A program made the translations under genes and the position numbers. From assembly GCA_013397075.1 (NCBI GenBank), contig VWZS01002238.1, positions 49,727 to 113,726 of the forward strand: a DNA stretch of 64,000 nucleotides, read 5' to 3'. This DNA is from Rhabdornis inornatus. Lineage: Eukaryota; Chordata; Aves; Passeriformes; Rhabdornithidae. Positions 48,781-59,290 of the stretch are shown here, one piece after another (within the stretch, counting starts at the first letter, position 1; each line of letters starts with the position of its first letter). The notes under the pieces were generated by a model. It saw only the letters and a program-made list of their open reading frames with translations. It was not told the origin of the DNA and made no database searches.

Positions 48781-50688
48781 TGTGAGTGGATCCAATCCCA
48801 GGAGCTGGGGGATGTGTGCAGCAGGGAGAACATCCTTCCCAAATCTGCCAGAGCCGAGGGCAGGGGGGCTGCTCGTGCCCCTGGGCTCTGACTTGGCAGT
48901 GCTGTTGGTCTGGGGAGAATAAACTCCTTTTCACCTGGGCTGAAATGGAAGGTTCTACACAAACACCCCCAGCCTTTCTGTCAGTTGCAAGGGCACTTTC
49001 TCACCATGTATGAAATTTTTTGCTGCCTGTTTTGCATTTTCAGCTCATCCTTGGAGGTATCTAAAAGATGTGTGGATATGGGACAAATTTTCTTTTAAAA
49101 ATGCACTTTTCTGAGTGGGGAAGGTGTCTGTAGTTTGACTCAGGTTCTCAGCCCCTGCTGCAGGTGTTGGTGCCCAGCATTCCCTGACGGGCACTTTGCA
49201 TCCTGAATTTTTTCCAGAAACAGCAGGAATGTGTCCAAGGCCAGTGCTGGAGCTATTGTGGTGCCAGGACTGTCCTCAATTCTGCCTCATCTCTTTCTCT
49301 CCTCCCACAGAGTACCTGTGCAGAACAAACCTTTAGGAGCTTTAGGCTGTCCCAGGCACCAGCAGTGCCATGGAACACGTTTGAGAATCTGGGATTTCAT
49401 CCTTCTGTGGCCATGAGGGAAGCAGGGCTATGGTAACACTCCTGCAGGCTGCACACCTTCAGCTCAGCAGAGCAAAGGAGTTCATGGATCTTTTCTCCTC
49501 CCCAGAATGCTGGAGGTTAATGAAGTTTCCCAGGCAGTGGCAGACCTTTAGAATATCTCTTACTGAGGGATTATTTTTACAGCATCCACTGAGAGGCTCT
49601 TGGCACTCCAGTGTGTGAGCAGAGTGTGACTTCAGGGTTTGGTGTTCTCACAAATAGAAAATGAAGGTGATACAGGATCCATTTTGATTTAAATTAGGAA
49701 AGTGCAACTTAATCCTTCAATTTAAGACTTGCCCATCCGAGTCCTCCTGTCTATATGAATAATTAAGGCAGCTGATTCAAGAAACTCATCTGAGAATTTT
49801 GACTTGTAGGGAAAATCGTGGAGCTTGTCAGCATTTAAGTGACCTAAAGAAAAAGAGGTGAAATTTTGTTTTTAGTAACTCTTGGTCACATCCATCCCAG
49901 GGGATCAGGTTTTATGTTTGGAAAAGAGACACACACAGAGTGCTGGAGCCACTGAGGTGCTGCTGGGCTGGTGACTGGTGCTGGGAATGCCAGAGCCTTC
50001 CCAGGCTTCCAGTCTGGACTATTTCATGGGGTTCCAATGCTAAACCTTCCTTTTCCTGGGAGCTGGTGAGTGCCTTTAGTCAGGCATAGTTTGAAATGGT
50101 TTGAGTCTAATTTCCCACGGTACTTGGGAGCCTTTGTCACACACCTTGGAGTTGAGGATTCTCCAGACTGCAGAGTAAGTGAGACTTTCCATGTATTTAA
50201 TAGAATCATTCATCATTTGCATTCCCAGAAGCACATGTGGTATTTCAAAAGCTGAGCGTGACTTTGAAATGGAATGCTATCTAATTATTGCATTTTTCAG
50301 TGATGACCATTTTCTTTGTCCTTCGTATTTCTCACCTGGTTTGTATAGCAGACCTTCCCCCATTCCCACTGACCCCATGCCCTATAGAAAATACATTTCC
50401 ACCTCATTTCAAATCTTCCCCTGCTCAGTAGCAGTTCCAGGGAGGGAGATCTCTGTTCTGTCTCGGTAAGAAGCCCGAAGGTTTGTGGAAAGCAGCCTTG
50501 CAAATGTGAGTCCTGCCTTCCCTCAAGGTCTGCAATGTTCTTGCTAATTCTCATGAAAGAGCAGGTTTGCACTCTGGTGGTTTATCTGGGGTTGGATGTC
50601 ATTCCATCAGGCTTAACAACAAATAGAAATGAGAAATGGAGGCAGTGAGCACAGTCAGGGACCAGAGCCCGCACAGAGGGCCCAGGGT

Positions 50689-50853
50689 GTGGGAACAGGC
50701 TGTTCCTGACACCTGGGAACTGTGGGAACAGGCTGTTCCTGACACCTGGGAACTGTGGGAACAGGGTGTTCCTGACACCTGGGGACTGTGGGAACAGGCT
50801 GTTCCTGACACCTGGGAACTGTGGGAACAGGCTGTTCCTGACACCTGGGAACT
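50689..50853. repeat. 33-bp minisatellite, five exact-length copies
   Basis: Five units of 33 bp, GTGGGAACAGGCTGTTCCTG plus ACACCTGGGAACT. GGAACAGGCTGTTCC inside each unit is an inverted repeat (GGAACAG/CTGTTCC), so each unit can fold. Confidence 0.96.
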
Positions 50854-50960
50854 TTGTCCAGCTGGGTTTTGTGTGTTGGGGCTCCCCAGTGCCCTCCCTT
50901 CATTCCCTGCTCATGTCTGTGGCTGCCAGACCTAACCCTGAGCCTGTTTGTGTCCCACAG

Positions 50961-51026
50961 TTCCAGGAGATGCAGTGGGGAGGAGGGGGGTGGTCCATGC
51001 CCCCCTCGGTGTGCAGCCAGCCCTAA
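50961..51026 (+). pseudogene. Partial exon 8 copy 1 (ends in TAA)
   Basis: After acceptor GTGTCCCACAG the frame reads FQEMQWGGGGWSMPPSVCSQ, then P and TAA at 51024-51026. Its first codons differ from the real exon (TTCCAG instead of ATCGAG). Exon similarity stops at the serine-glutamine-proline before the fourth conserved turn of the cysteine-rich domain. It is the oldest or most edited at its left edge. Confidence 0.85.
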
Positions 51027-51078
51027 ACCAGCCCTAAGCCAGGCCTAACCCCAAACCTGTCTGTGTCGTGTCCCACAG

Positions 51079-51144
51079 ATCGAGGAGATGCAGTGGGGAG
51101 GAGGGGGGTGGTCCATGCCCCCCTCGGTGTGCAGCCAGCCCTAA
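51079..51144 (+). pseudogene. Partial exon 8 copy 2 (ends in TAA)
   Basis: After acceptor GTGTCCCACAG the frame reads IEEMQWGGGGWSMPPSVCSQ, then P and TAA at 51142-51144. The acceptor and first seven codons are identical to the real exon, so the splicing machinery has no obvious local reason to prefer the real site. Confidence 0.87.
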
Positions 51145-51196
51145 ACCAGCCCTAAGCCAGGCCTAACCCCAAACCTGTCTGTGTCGTGTCCCACAG

Positions 51197-51262
51197 ATCG
51201 AGGAGATGCAGTGGGGAGGAGGGGTGTGTTCTGTGCTCCCCTTGGTGTGCAGCCAGCCCTAA
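51197..51262 (+). pseudogene. Partial exon 8 copy 3 (ends in TAA)
   Basis: After acceptor GTCCCACAG the frame reads IEEMQWGGGVCSVLPLVCSQ, then P and TAA at 51260-51262. It shares the GGGGTG.GTTC.GTG block with the true exon, unlike copies 1 and 2, and has its own C-to-T changes. Confidence 0.87.
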
Positions 51263-51336
51263 GCCAGCCCTAAACCAGCCCTAAACCAGCCCTAAGCCAG
51301 GCCTAACCCCAAACCTGTCTGTGTCGTGTCCCACAG

Positions 51337-52272
51337 ATCGAGGAGATGCAGTGGGGAGGAGGGGTGCGTTCCGTGCCGCCCTCGGTGTGCAGCCAGCCGT
51401 GCCGGCCGGGCGAGAGGAAGAAGATGGTGAAGGGGATGCCGTGCTGCTGGCACTGCGAGCTGTGTGACGGGTACCAGTACCAGGCCGACGAGGTCACCTG
51501 CCTGCTGTGCTCCTACAACGAGCGGCCCAACGAGAACCGCACCGGCTGCCGCTCCATCCCCATCATCAAGCTGGAGTGGCACTCGCCCTGGGCTGTCATC
51601 CCCGTGTTCCTGGCCATGCTGGGCATCGTCGCCACCATCTTCGTCATGGCCACGTTCATCCGCTACAACGACACGCCCATCGTGCGCGCCTCGGGCCGCG
51701 AGCTCAGCTACGTGCTGCTCACCGGCATCTTCCTGTGCTACATCATCACCTTCCTGATGATCGCCAAGCCCGACGTGGCCGTGTGCTCCTTCCGCAGGAT
51801 CTTCCTGGGGCTGGGCATGTGCATCAGCTACGCCGCGCTGCTCACCAAGACCAACCGCATCTACCGCATCTTCGAGCAGGGCAAGAAATCCGTGACCGCG
51901 CCGCGCCTCATCAGCCCCACCTCGCAGCTCGCCATCACCTCCAGCCTCATCTCCGTCCAGCTGCTGGGGGTCTTCATTTGGTTTGCAGTCGACCCGCCCA
52001 ACATCATCATAGATTATGATGAGCAGAAAACTATGAACCCCGATCAGGCCAGAGGAGTGCTCAAATGTGACATTACGGATCTACAGATCATTTGTTCCTT
52101 GGGTTATAGCATTCTGCTCATGGTGACGTGCACTGTGTATGCCATCAAGACTCGGGGGGTCCCAGAGAATTTTAATGAAGCCAAACCCATTGGATTCACT
52201 ATGTACACTACCTGTATAGTATGGCTTGCCTTCATTCCAATATTTTTTGGCACTGCCCAGTCAGCAGAAAAG
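51337..52272 (+). CDS. GRM7: GRM7-like exon 8 (cysteine-rich linker and TM helices 1-6)
   Basis: This exon is 936 bp, 312 codons, the length I recall for the membrane exon of group III receptors. Exon residues 1-71 form the cysteine-rich linker with nine cysteines kept, including PCCWHCELC, and the sequon NRT at 51535-51537. TM1 follows at about residues 84-108 (SPWAVIPVFLAMLGIVATIF), then RYNDTPIVRASGRELSY, TM2 in YVLLTGIFLCYIITF, TM3 in FLGLGMCISYAALL, TM4 in LAITSSLISVQLLGVFIWF, TM5 in LGYSILLMVTCTVYA, the third intracellular loop FNEAKPIGF and TM6 in YTTCIVWLAFIPIFFG. It ends TAQSAEK, with donor GTAGGT. The linker diverges from mammalian GRM7 (for example PGERKKMVKGMP), while the helices are nearly identical to it. 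Codons end in G/C up to about 51975 and become mixed afterwards. TM7 is not in the window. Confidence 0.96.
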
Positions 52273-53214
52273 GTAGGTGAGAGTGCACAGGTTCCTCAGG
52301 ATTCTCTGTGGTTGTAACGACGTGCTGGTGCTCAGCTTCCCGTGGATTTCCAGCTGAGCTCTCCAGTCAGCTCCTTCCTGGCTCATGGGCAGTCTGTGGT
52401 GCTGCTCTCCTTCCCCGTTTAGCTCGTGGGCCATTCATTTGATAAACTGGCAAATGATCAATAGCAATCACATTGCCATTAGTTTTATTGTTGCATCTAT
52501 TTCAATTGTTTTTTTACAGTAGGATAAGTGGGAATTAGCTGTCATATTATCCACAAAGAGGCATCTCCTAACTAAATCATTTGGAACACAAGATGTAAGC
52601 AAGAAAACTGTCAAAAAATACTGAGGTGGACTCTGTGCCTCTGGAGCTGAGCCCTGAGGGCAGTGTGGAGTCTGAGGAGTGCTCTGCTCACAGAGCAGCC
52701 CCAGGACACATTTACACATTTATGGTGTGAAGGGCCTGCCCTGAGCTCCTGTGGCTGAGCCCAGGGGCTCCAGTCATGCTCCATGATGCAGGTTCCCTTG
52801 TACTCCTCTCTGGAGAAAAGCTCCATTTCAGAGGGATTTGGCAAATTCCTCCAAGTCCAGTATTGAGAGAGCAATGGTGATACTGGGCTGTCCTGAACTG
52901 CTGCAAGTCTGCTTTACCCCTCCAGCCCACCCCAGGCTGGAGGAAACTGCTGCCACATCCTTCCCTGCGGTGTGCTCTGAATCCAGGCATCCCTCACCCA
53001 CCTCAGATGCTCCCCCAGCCCTTGCATGGATGTGGCAGCACGTGTTATCCCCAGATCCTGAGCCTGCCCTTCCTCCTGCAGGAAACAGCTTTGGCTCCTT
53101 GGTCCTTTTCCCACCTCTTATTTTCATTTTACATTTGTTCTCGAGCACAGAGCTGGGGCAGGCTCAGTGCTGTGGAGGGAATTACTGTGTCTTTTCGGTG
53201 GGTGAGCAAGTCTC

Positions 53215-53400
53215 AGCCCCCAGTGGCAGTGGCCCTTTGGGCAGGGCTGTCATTCCCAAGGAGCAGTGTCCCTTTGGGTAGGGCTGTCATTCCCAAGGAG
53301 CAGTGGCTGACCCAGGGCTGCCATTCCCAAGGAGCAGTGTCCCTTTGGGTAGGGCTGTCATTCCCAAGGAGCAGTGGCTGACCCAGGGCTGTGGAGGTGA
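53215..53400. repeat. Short tandem repeat GTCATTCCCAAGGAGCAGTG
   Basis: Four to five copies of GGGCTGTCATTCCCAAGGAG with either TGTCCCTTTGGGTAG or TGGCTGACCCA between them, alternating. Confidence 0.88.
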
Positions 53401-54046
53401 AGCTGCAGGAACACAATGGGGACATTGGGACAGGTCCTGCTGTTCCCAGGGCTCTTCCCTGGCCAGGGGCTGCACAGAGCTTTGTTCTCTCCAGCTCAGG
53501 AGCTCGTAGGGATTTGCAGTTGCTTTGGCCTCAGGGGAGGAGGGGATCACTCCGGATGGTCAGGTAGGAACTGAGGTTATGGAGAGGTTTCCGTGTGTCC
53601 TCTCACCTCTGCACTGGGCTTTGCAGAGCCACTGCATCCCAGAGGGAATTCATTTCAGCTGGAAAGGAGACCTGCCAAGGCTCACAAACACTTCAAACAC
53701 CTCTGCTCTCCTTGTTCAGGGTGAGATAAGGGAGAGCGAAGAGCTCAGAGTGCAGCGGGGTCTGTTTGTAAGCTGCCTCTGACACAGCGAGTGCTGAGCA
53801 GCTCTGGGCTCCCTGCATGGCAAAGGGGCTGCAGGGACTGGGATGAAGTGCCTGCAATTGTTGTGTGCACAGATTTAACCAGGGATGTCAAACCACAAAG
53901 CAAGGCAGAGGCTGCTGGCAGCACTCAGAGCTGTTCAGCAGTGACAGCGTGAGGTTCCCATGTGCTCCTGGAGCTGAGCTTCAGCTCCTTAAACCTGGGC
54001 TCTGGTCCTTCTGGGTTTGTGTACAGCCCGTGGGGGACGGCAGAAG

Positions 54047-54047
<1 letters not shown>

Positions 54048-54096
<49 letters not shown>
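54048..54096. repeat. (GAT)16 microsatellite
   Basis: Uninterrupted GAT trinucleotides. In one frame they read as an aspartate run and in another as a methionine run; not part of a gene. Confidence 0.97.
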
Positions 54097-54098
<2 letters not shown>

Positions 54099-55326
54099 TG
54101 TCACCCAGAGATCTCACCCAGAGCACAGAGGATGGGACAGGGCAGGGCAAGCAGCCCCTCACTGCCCTGTGCCACAGCCTGGGGACACTGGGGACAGCAG
54201 TGGCTGCTCTGTGCTGCTGGGGCTCATCCCCATTCCTTGGGCTGGAAGCTGCTCTGTCCTGTCCAGCAAAGCCCCCAGTGTGACCCCCTGTGGGTGGAGG
54301 GCCCCAGATCCTGTCCCTGTGTCCCTGTCCCTGTGTCCCTGTCCCTGTGTCCCTGCAGGGCTCTGGGAGCAGAGCTCAGTGCCAACCCCAGTGCCCAGGG
54401 TGCCAAACCCTGCTCCTGCCCTGCACAGAGCTGCTCTGCAGGAGCTTTGCTGCTTTCCCCTCTTCCCTGGCACTCCTTTTGGGTGGGGGTGCAGGGGTTG
54501 TGCTTTTTTGGTGCTTGCTACTGATTTCCTGTCAGATATTTCCTCTGGAAAATATTGTGCCTTAGCTTAGGCACACACGTCTGTGCTGAAATGGAAATTG
54601 CACCTGCTGGAAAATCTCATGCAGCACAATCTTTTAAACTGAGGAATGGGGTTATATATAACACTGTGGGTTTCAGTGTATAGATTTATTTTATTTTATC
54701 GATAAATACAAGCATAATGTTGTTCAGTAGAAGGCATATTGAAAACACCTGCCTTGTTCAGGGTAGAGAATAACACCCCCAACAACAACAAAAAAAACCC
54801 TAGCAATGTGCTTCAGGTAATTCATAAAAGGTGAATAATTCAAGCAGGAGCTGTTGAGCAGGTGGAGGGAGGCCAGGTGGTGTGAGGAAGGGCAGAAATC
54901 CAAGTTTCTCCAGGATGGAGATGAACCATGAGGCACATGGGAGGTGGCACGTGGTAAAAGCAGATTTCAGACCTTTTTACTGCAGCTCACTCAACCTGTT
55001 TCGCTGTCCACCATGAAAAATGAGAGAACACAAGGGCTGTGATTTATGGGCCAGCTGTGATTTGTGGGCTGTGTTTGGCAACGAGCACATGGATCCCATG
55101 GCTGTGGAATGTGCTCGTCCTTCCCAGCTCCCAGCACTCCTGGAGTGCCCGTGGCTGGGCACAGAGCTCTGAGCTGCTGCTCCGTGCCTGGGCACTCTGC
55201 AGCTTTGGGGGTTGTGGTTTCCTGTGCTATCCTAAAAATGCTGTGACCCTGGAGGAGCAGGACAGTTCTGGGGACAGGAATTGTGCTGTCTCTGCTCAGA
55301 AAAATCCTTCCATGGCTTTGAGCTGA

Positions 55327-55412
55327 AGGGGGGGAGATTTGGACTGGGTATGAGGAAGGAATTCCACCCTGTGAGGGGGGGAGGCCCTGGCACAGGGTGC
55401 CCAGAGAAGCTG
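55327..55412 (+). mobile_element. CR1 LINE fragment
   Basis: GGGAGATTTGGACTGGGTAT, GAGGAAGGAATTCCACCCTG and GGCACAGGGTGCCCAGAGAA match the CR1 region before its tail. Confidence 0.8.
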
Positions 55413-55559
55413 AACATTGCCCTGAAATCTCATTTTCTCAGATTATGTCATTGGGCTGATAGAGAAAGAGATGTCATCGTTATATTTTCGTGTTTCATAG
55501 AAGTTCTGCTGCCTCAGAGCTTTGATTGCTTTTATTTAGTAATTGTGCTAAGATTAAAA

Positions 55560-56300
55560 TAATACACTGCTGGATGTGTTTAAAAGCCAGTGAGAGCTGT
55601 CAGCCTGCTCCTGAATATATCCTGCCAGTGGGATTCTTTCCTTGAATGATCTTCAGGGCTTTTTTCAAGTTAAAAAAGTTCTAATCAGGACAGAGTGAAG
55701 GGTGACTTGTTCAGGTTGTCCTGCTTGGGAGCTTTATTCTTCCTGCAATGATGAGAAAAAGGGAAAAGTTGGAATAAGAAAAGAGTTTTGTCACCTTCAA
55801 TCAGCTTATTTTTGCATGAGCTTTCAGTTGTAAACTGTTGGGGTCTTTGGGGGGGTTTTGTAATGGAATTTGAAGTCCCTAATCCCATCAGCTCTTCCTC
55901 CTTCCTTCTTGTTCCTCTAGGTTTGTTTTTTTTTTCAATGCCCCTTTTATTCAAATCAATAAGCAGGGCAAGTCAGGCATATTTGGCAGCAACACTTTTA
56001 CTTATTGTGTTGAGTGTTCCATAAATACTATAATTTAAAGGCACATGCAAAATGGGTCCTTGTTCAGATTAAATAATGTCACATTAGCACAGGAGCACTT
56101 CAGTCTCTGTTCTATTTTTTGGTGGAACTAAATTACCCTTCAATTCTCTGTAACACAAATACCAATTAGCCAGGTAGGACACACTTTTATTTTCTCCCTT
56201 GGGAAGGCTTGGGCTGACAGTTGCTATAGCAACTCTGCATATGTGGATTGGGGAGTTATGAGGAATTTAATGCAACATTTGTTGGAGTTTTACACTGGTG
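55560..56300. other. Single-copy AT-rich block
   Basis: About 740 bases of repeat-free AT-rich DNA ending with the X-box-like palindrome at 56220. No coding frame. Candidate conserved non-coding sequence by composition. Confidence 0.25.
56220..56233. promoter_or_regulatory. X-box-like palindrome GTTGCTATAGCAAC (RFX site)
   Basis: A perfect 14-base palindrome built of two RFX half-sites (GTTGCT and AGCAAC). RFX factors bind such X-boxes in ciliary and neuronal genes. Binding here is an inference. Confidence 0.5.
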
Positions 56301-57445
56301 GACTGTGCAGAAAACCAGGCTTTGAGGCTCGCAGGGAATGTGACTGAGTCTGCCACGAGCTGGGGCTCACACAGGGACAGTGTGCATCACAGCTTTTCCT
56401 TAAAATTCTCAAATTAAAACCACAAATTCCTGATCACAGGAATTTCTCATTGATGCACTTTCACCTCACCCATCACTTCATTGTCTGCATGTCCAGATGC
56501 TGAAGTTCTTATTTTTTTCCAGCCTTGAGAACACCCTGGAATTTAAGGATCTGACATTGGAGTGGTCCTAAGTCAAGCCTGGACTAAAGAGCAGCTTCAC
56601 CTGACTGCAGCTCAGACCCTCCAGGCTGGAGATCCTCAAAGCACAGGGTATTCAAGAAAATCCACTTTTGTGGAGTACTGGACTTCTGCATTTTAACTGA
56701 GGAGAAATTCCGTGTTCTTTGAAATCTAGGAGTGAAATAATCGGTGGAATTTTTGGAAGGCTGATAACCTTCACTACAAAAGTGATCCTGGCTTAGGTTT
56801 TTATCAGGTTATGTAACAGCACTGCTGAAAAGTGTATAAATACCCTTGTGAGAACCTTTGAGTGTTTATAGAGTTTCAATTCTAATTTCTGTGGAACTAA
56901 ACAAAAATTTAAACACAGCTTCTGGGTAAAGTTCTCAAGAAGATTTCCTTTATTACCTTCTGCATTCATTTGGCCTCCGCAGTGGGAAGGGAGGCTGTGA
57001 CCAGTCAAACCCCAGCCCAATTTAAAGGTTTTTGAGGTGTCACTGCTGCTAATGGTTTAACCCTGAATGGGAGCTCAGGATTTCCGTGTGTGTCCTTGAG
57101 GTGCTGCAGGAACCCCAGGTCCTGGAGCTGCTGATCTCTGCGTGTTTTCTCCTCCCTGCTGCTCCGGGGGGAGCTTTGTTCCCTGAACACACACTCACAG
57201 AGCCAGCACACCCCAGCTCTGGCTGGGTTATGGCCCCTGAGGCTCCTGGAGGAGACAACACCCCAGGGAATTCGGGATATTCCTGACTGGGCTGTTCCTG
57301 GAGTCCCTCAGGAGTCAGGGCTCACCGGGAGCTCTGCCACAAAGGCTGGAAAAGAGGGAGAAAAACTGCCAGGAAAACTTGGTGCATAAAGCTGGGATCT
57401 GGGGGAGTCCCACAGCCAAACACTCAGGTACAGCAGAGAGGAGGG

Positions 57446-58108
57446 GGGATCTGTCACTGGGGATCTGTCACTGGGGATCTGTCACTGGGATCTGATCTGA
57501 TCTGTCACTGGGATCTGATCTGTCACTGGGGATCTGTCACTGGGATCTGATCTGATCTGTCACTGGGATCTGATCTGTCACTGGGGATCTGTCACTGGGA
57601 TCTGATCTGATCTGTCACTGGGATCTGATCTGTCACTGGGGATCTGTCACTGGGATCTGATCTGATCTGTCACTGGGATCTGATCTGTCACTGGGGATCT
57701 GTCACTGGGATCTGATCTGATCTGTCACTGGGATCTGATCTGTCACTGGGGATCTGTCACTGGGATCTGATCTGATCTGTCACTGGGATCTGATCTGTCA
57801 CTGGGGATCTGTCACTGGGATCTGATCTGATCTGTCACTGGGATCTGATCTGTCACTGGGGATCTGTCACTGGGATCTGATCTGATCTGTCACTGGGATC
57901 TGATCTGTCACTGGGGATCTGTCACTGGGATCTGATCTGATCTGTCACTGGGATCTGATCTGTCACTGGGGATCTGTCACTGGGATCTGATCTGATCTGT
58001 CACTGGGATCTGATCTGTCACTGGGGATCTGTCACTGGGATCTGATCTGATCTGTCACTGGGATCTGATCTGTCACTGGGGATCTGTCACTGGGATCTGT
58101 CACTGGGG
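57446..58108. repeat. 55-bp satellite, about 12 copies, rich in GATC
   Basis: Units of 55 bp are built from GATCTGTCACTGGG and GATCTGATCTGATCTGTCAC. The copies are almost perfectly identical over 600 bp, with the same internal order each time, so the array was amplified recently. Confidence 0.97.
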
Positions 58109-59024
58109 TTTGACACGACAGGGATGGCTTGGGAAGGAGCCTCTGCTCCTCAAGGTGGTGTCTGGAAAAAAACAAGACGTTTTGGTAATAAACAGATTTC
58201 CCACAGTGCTGCCCTGTATTCCCAAGCCAGGCCTTTCCTGGGAAAGGGATTCCTGCCTTTGCCTGGTCCTGGCTGGGGGATCTGCACCCAAGTTCAGGCA
58301 GGCAGTGGCAGCTGCAGGACCCCTGCAAATGCAGCTCTGTGCTGTGTCTGTTGTCGAGGCAGGTATTCCAAGGCAGGGAGCAGCACACGTGCACTCTCCG
58401 AGTGAAATAAGGGCTGATTGCAGTAATTAGATCCTCCTCAGAAGACCATAAATTAACGGTGATTATGATTCCTGAAAGAACAGAAGCAGAAGGTACAAGT
58501 AACGTTGCTTTATCACATTTGCTGCATTGTAATGCTCCTTTAATGTTAATATGTACTTTTGTAGTAAAATCTAATTGCAAACACTGAGCAGGCAGAGCCC
58601 AAGGCCACAATCGTGTTCCACATAATTACCTGGGCAGGGGGGCTCCCCAGCCCGCAGAGCCAGGTAGAGCAGGCACATCATTAACAAACAGTTTATGGGG
58701 GAAATCTTCACTCCCTGGAGCAGATCTTTGTCGTGGGGCAGTGGCACACGCTGGAGGTGCTGTGCTGTCCCACAGGGACATGGGCTCAGCTAAGCAGCAG
58801 TGACTTCATCCCTGTCCCCACGGTGCTGCTGTGTCACCCAGGGACCCTTTGGAGCCTCTGAGTGGCTGCTTTGATGTCTGATGTTGGCAGTGAGGCATCT
58901 CTTTGCTGTGGTAATTCCAGTCTTTTCCATTCCCAGCTGTGCTGAGGAGATAGAAAAACAAAAATTTATTTGGAAGATGGGAAAATAAATGGAACTCAGA
59001 AAGGAGAGGGCGTTTCAGAGGTGA

Positions 59025-59290
59025 AAAATCACAGAATATCTTGAGCTGGAAGAGACCCACCAGGATCATCCAGCCCAGCTCCTTCCCTGCACAGACACCC
59101 CAAAATCCCACCCTGGAGCTCTGGCAGCCTCGGGGCTGTGCCCATTCCCTGGGGAGCCTGGGCAGTGCCAGCACCCTCTGGGGGGAGCAGAACCTTTCCC
59201 AAAATCCAGCCTGAGCCTCCCTCCATGGCACTGGTGCAGCACTGGCAGCTGGACCAGCTTCTCTATCTGCATCCTGAGCAGCTCACCCGG
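59025..59290 (-). mobile_element. CR1 LINE 3' fragment (second subfamily)
   Basis: AATCACAGAATATCTTGAGC, TGGAAGAGACCCACCAGGAT, CATCCAGCCCAGCTCCTTCC and GAGCTCTGGCAGCCTCGGGG are the reversed tail of a CR1 type distinct from the GGTTTGGGTTGG copies. Confidence 0.88.

Larger units (their letters stand above)
39092..51336 (+). other. Intron 7, contains partial exon 8 copies at its 3' end
   Basis: Donor GTGAGT, acceptor GTCCCACAG. It holds minisatellites at 39890, 42340, 46087, 47424 and 50689, a CR1 copy at 46376, a 344-bp direct duplication at 47529-48217, an AT-rich single-copy block at 48230-48780, and three partial exon 8 copies at 50949-51336. The remaining parts (40240-42330, 42510-46080 and 48790-50680) show only single-copy intronic sequence. 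Confidence 0.88.
50949..51336 (+). repeat. Tandem array of exon 8 acceptor plus exon start (3 upstream copies)
   Basis: The segment covering the last ~30 bases of intron 7, the AG acceptor and the first ~62 bases of exon 8, followed by a CCCTAA-rich spacer, is repeated. Copy starts are 50961, 51079 and 51197 (118 bp apart), then the true exon at 51337 (140 bp on, because the spacer has extra CCCTAAACCAG units). Copies 1 and 2 are nearly identical, and copy 3 is closer to the true exon. Confidence 0.95.
15528..52272 (+). other. GRM7: GRM7-like gene, exons 3-8 (partial gene)
   Basis: Six exons on the + strand join in one open frame of 1715 coding bases. They encode a class C G-protein-coupled receptor of the group III metabotropic glutamate family, a presynaptic Gi/o-coupled glutamate sensor. 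The membrane part carries the GRM7-type strings AKPDVAVCSFRR and DPPNIIIDYDE, which differ from GRM4 and GRM8 as I recall them. Introns are 363, 13907, 4987, 3528 and 12245 bp. All donors are GT, all acceptors AG, and the phases at each junction agree. Exons 1-2 and 9 onward were searched for by motif and not found, so the gene runs off both ends of the window. The symbol is given by similarity. A GRM7 paralogue is the main alternative, because the extracellular part is more divergent than I would expect for a bird GRM7. Confidence 0.88.

Noticed and set aside
51021..51310. CCCTAA words resembling telomeric repeats between exon 8 copies
   Set aside because: They occur as CCAGCCCTAAACCAGCCCTAAG, an 11-bp irregular repeat and not a (CCCTAA)n tract, so an interstitial telomere is not supported.
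57446..58108. CRISPR-like appearance of regularly spaced repeats
   Set aside because: The units are contiguous with no unique spacers, and the genome is vertebrate. The same applies to the 33-bp and 19-bp arrays.
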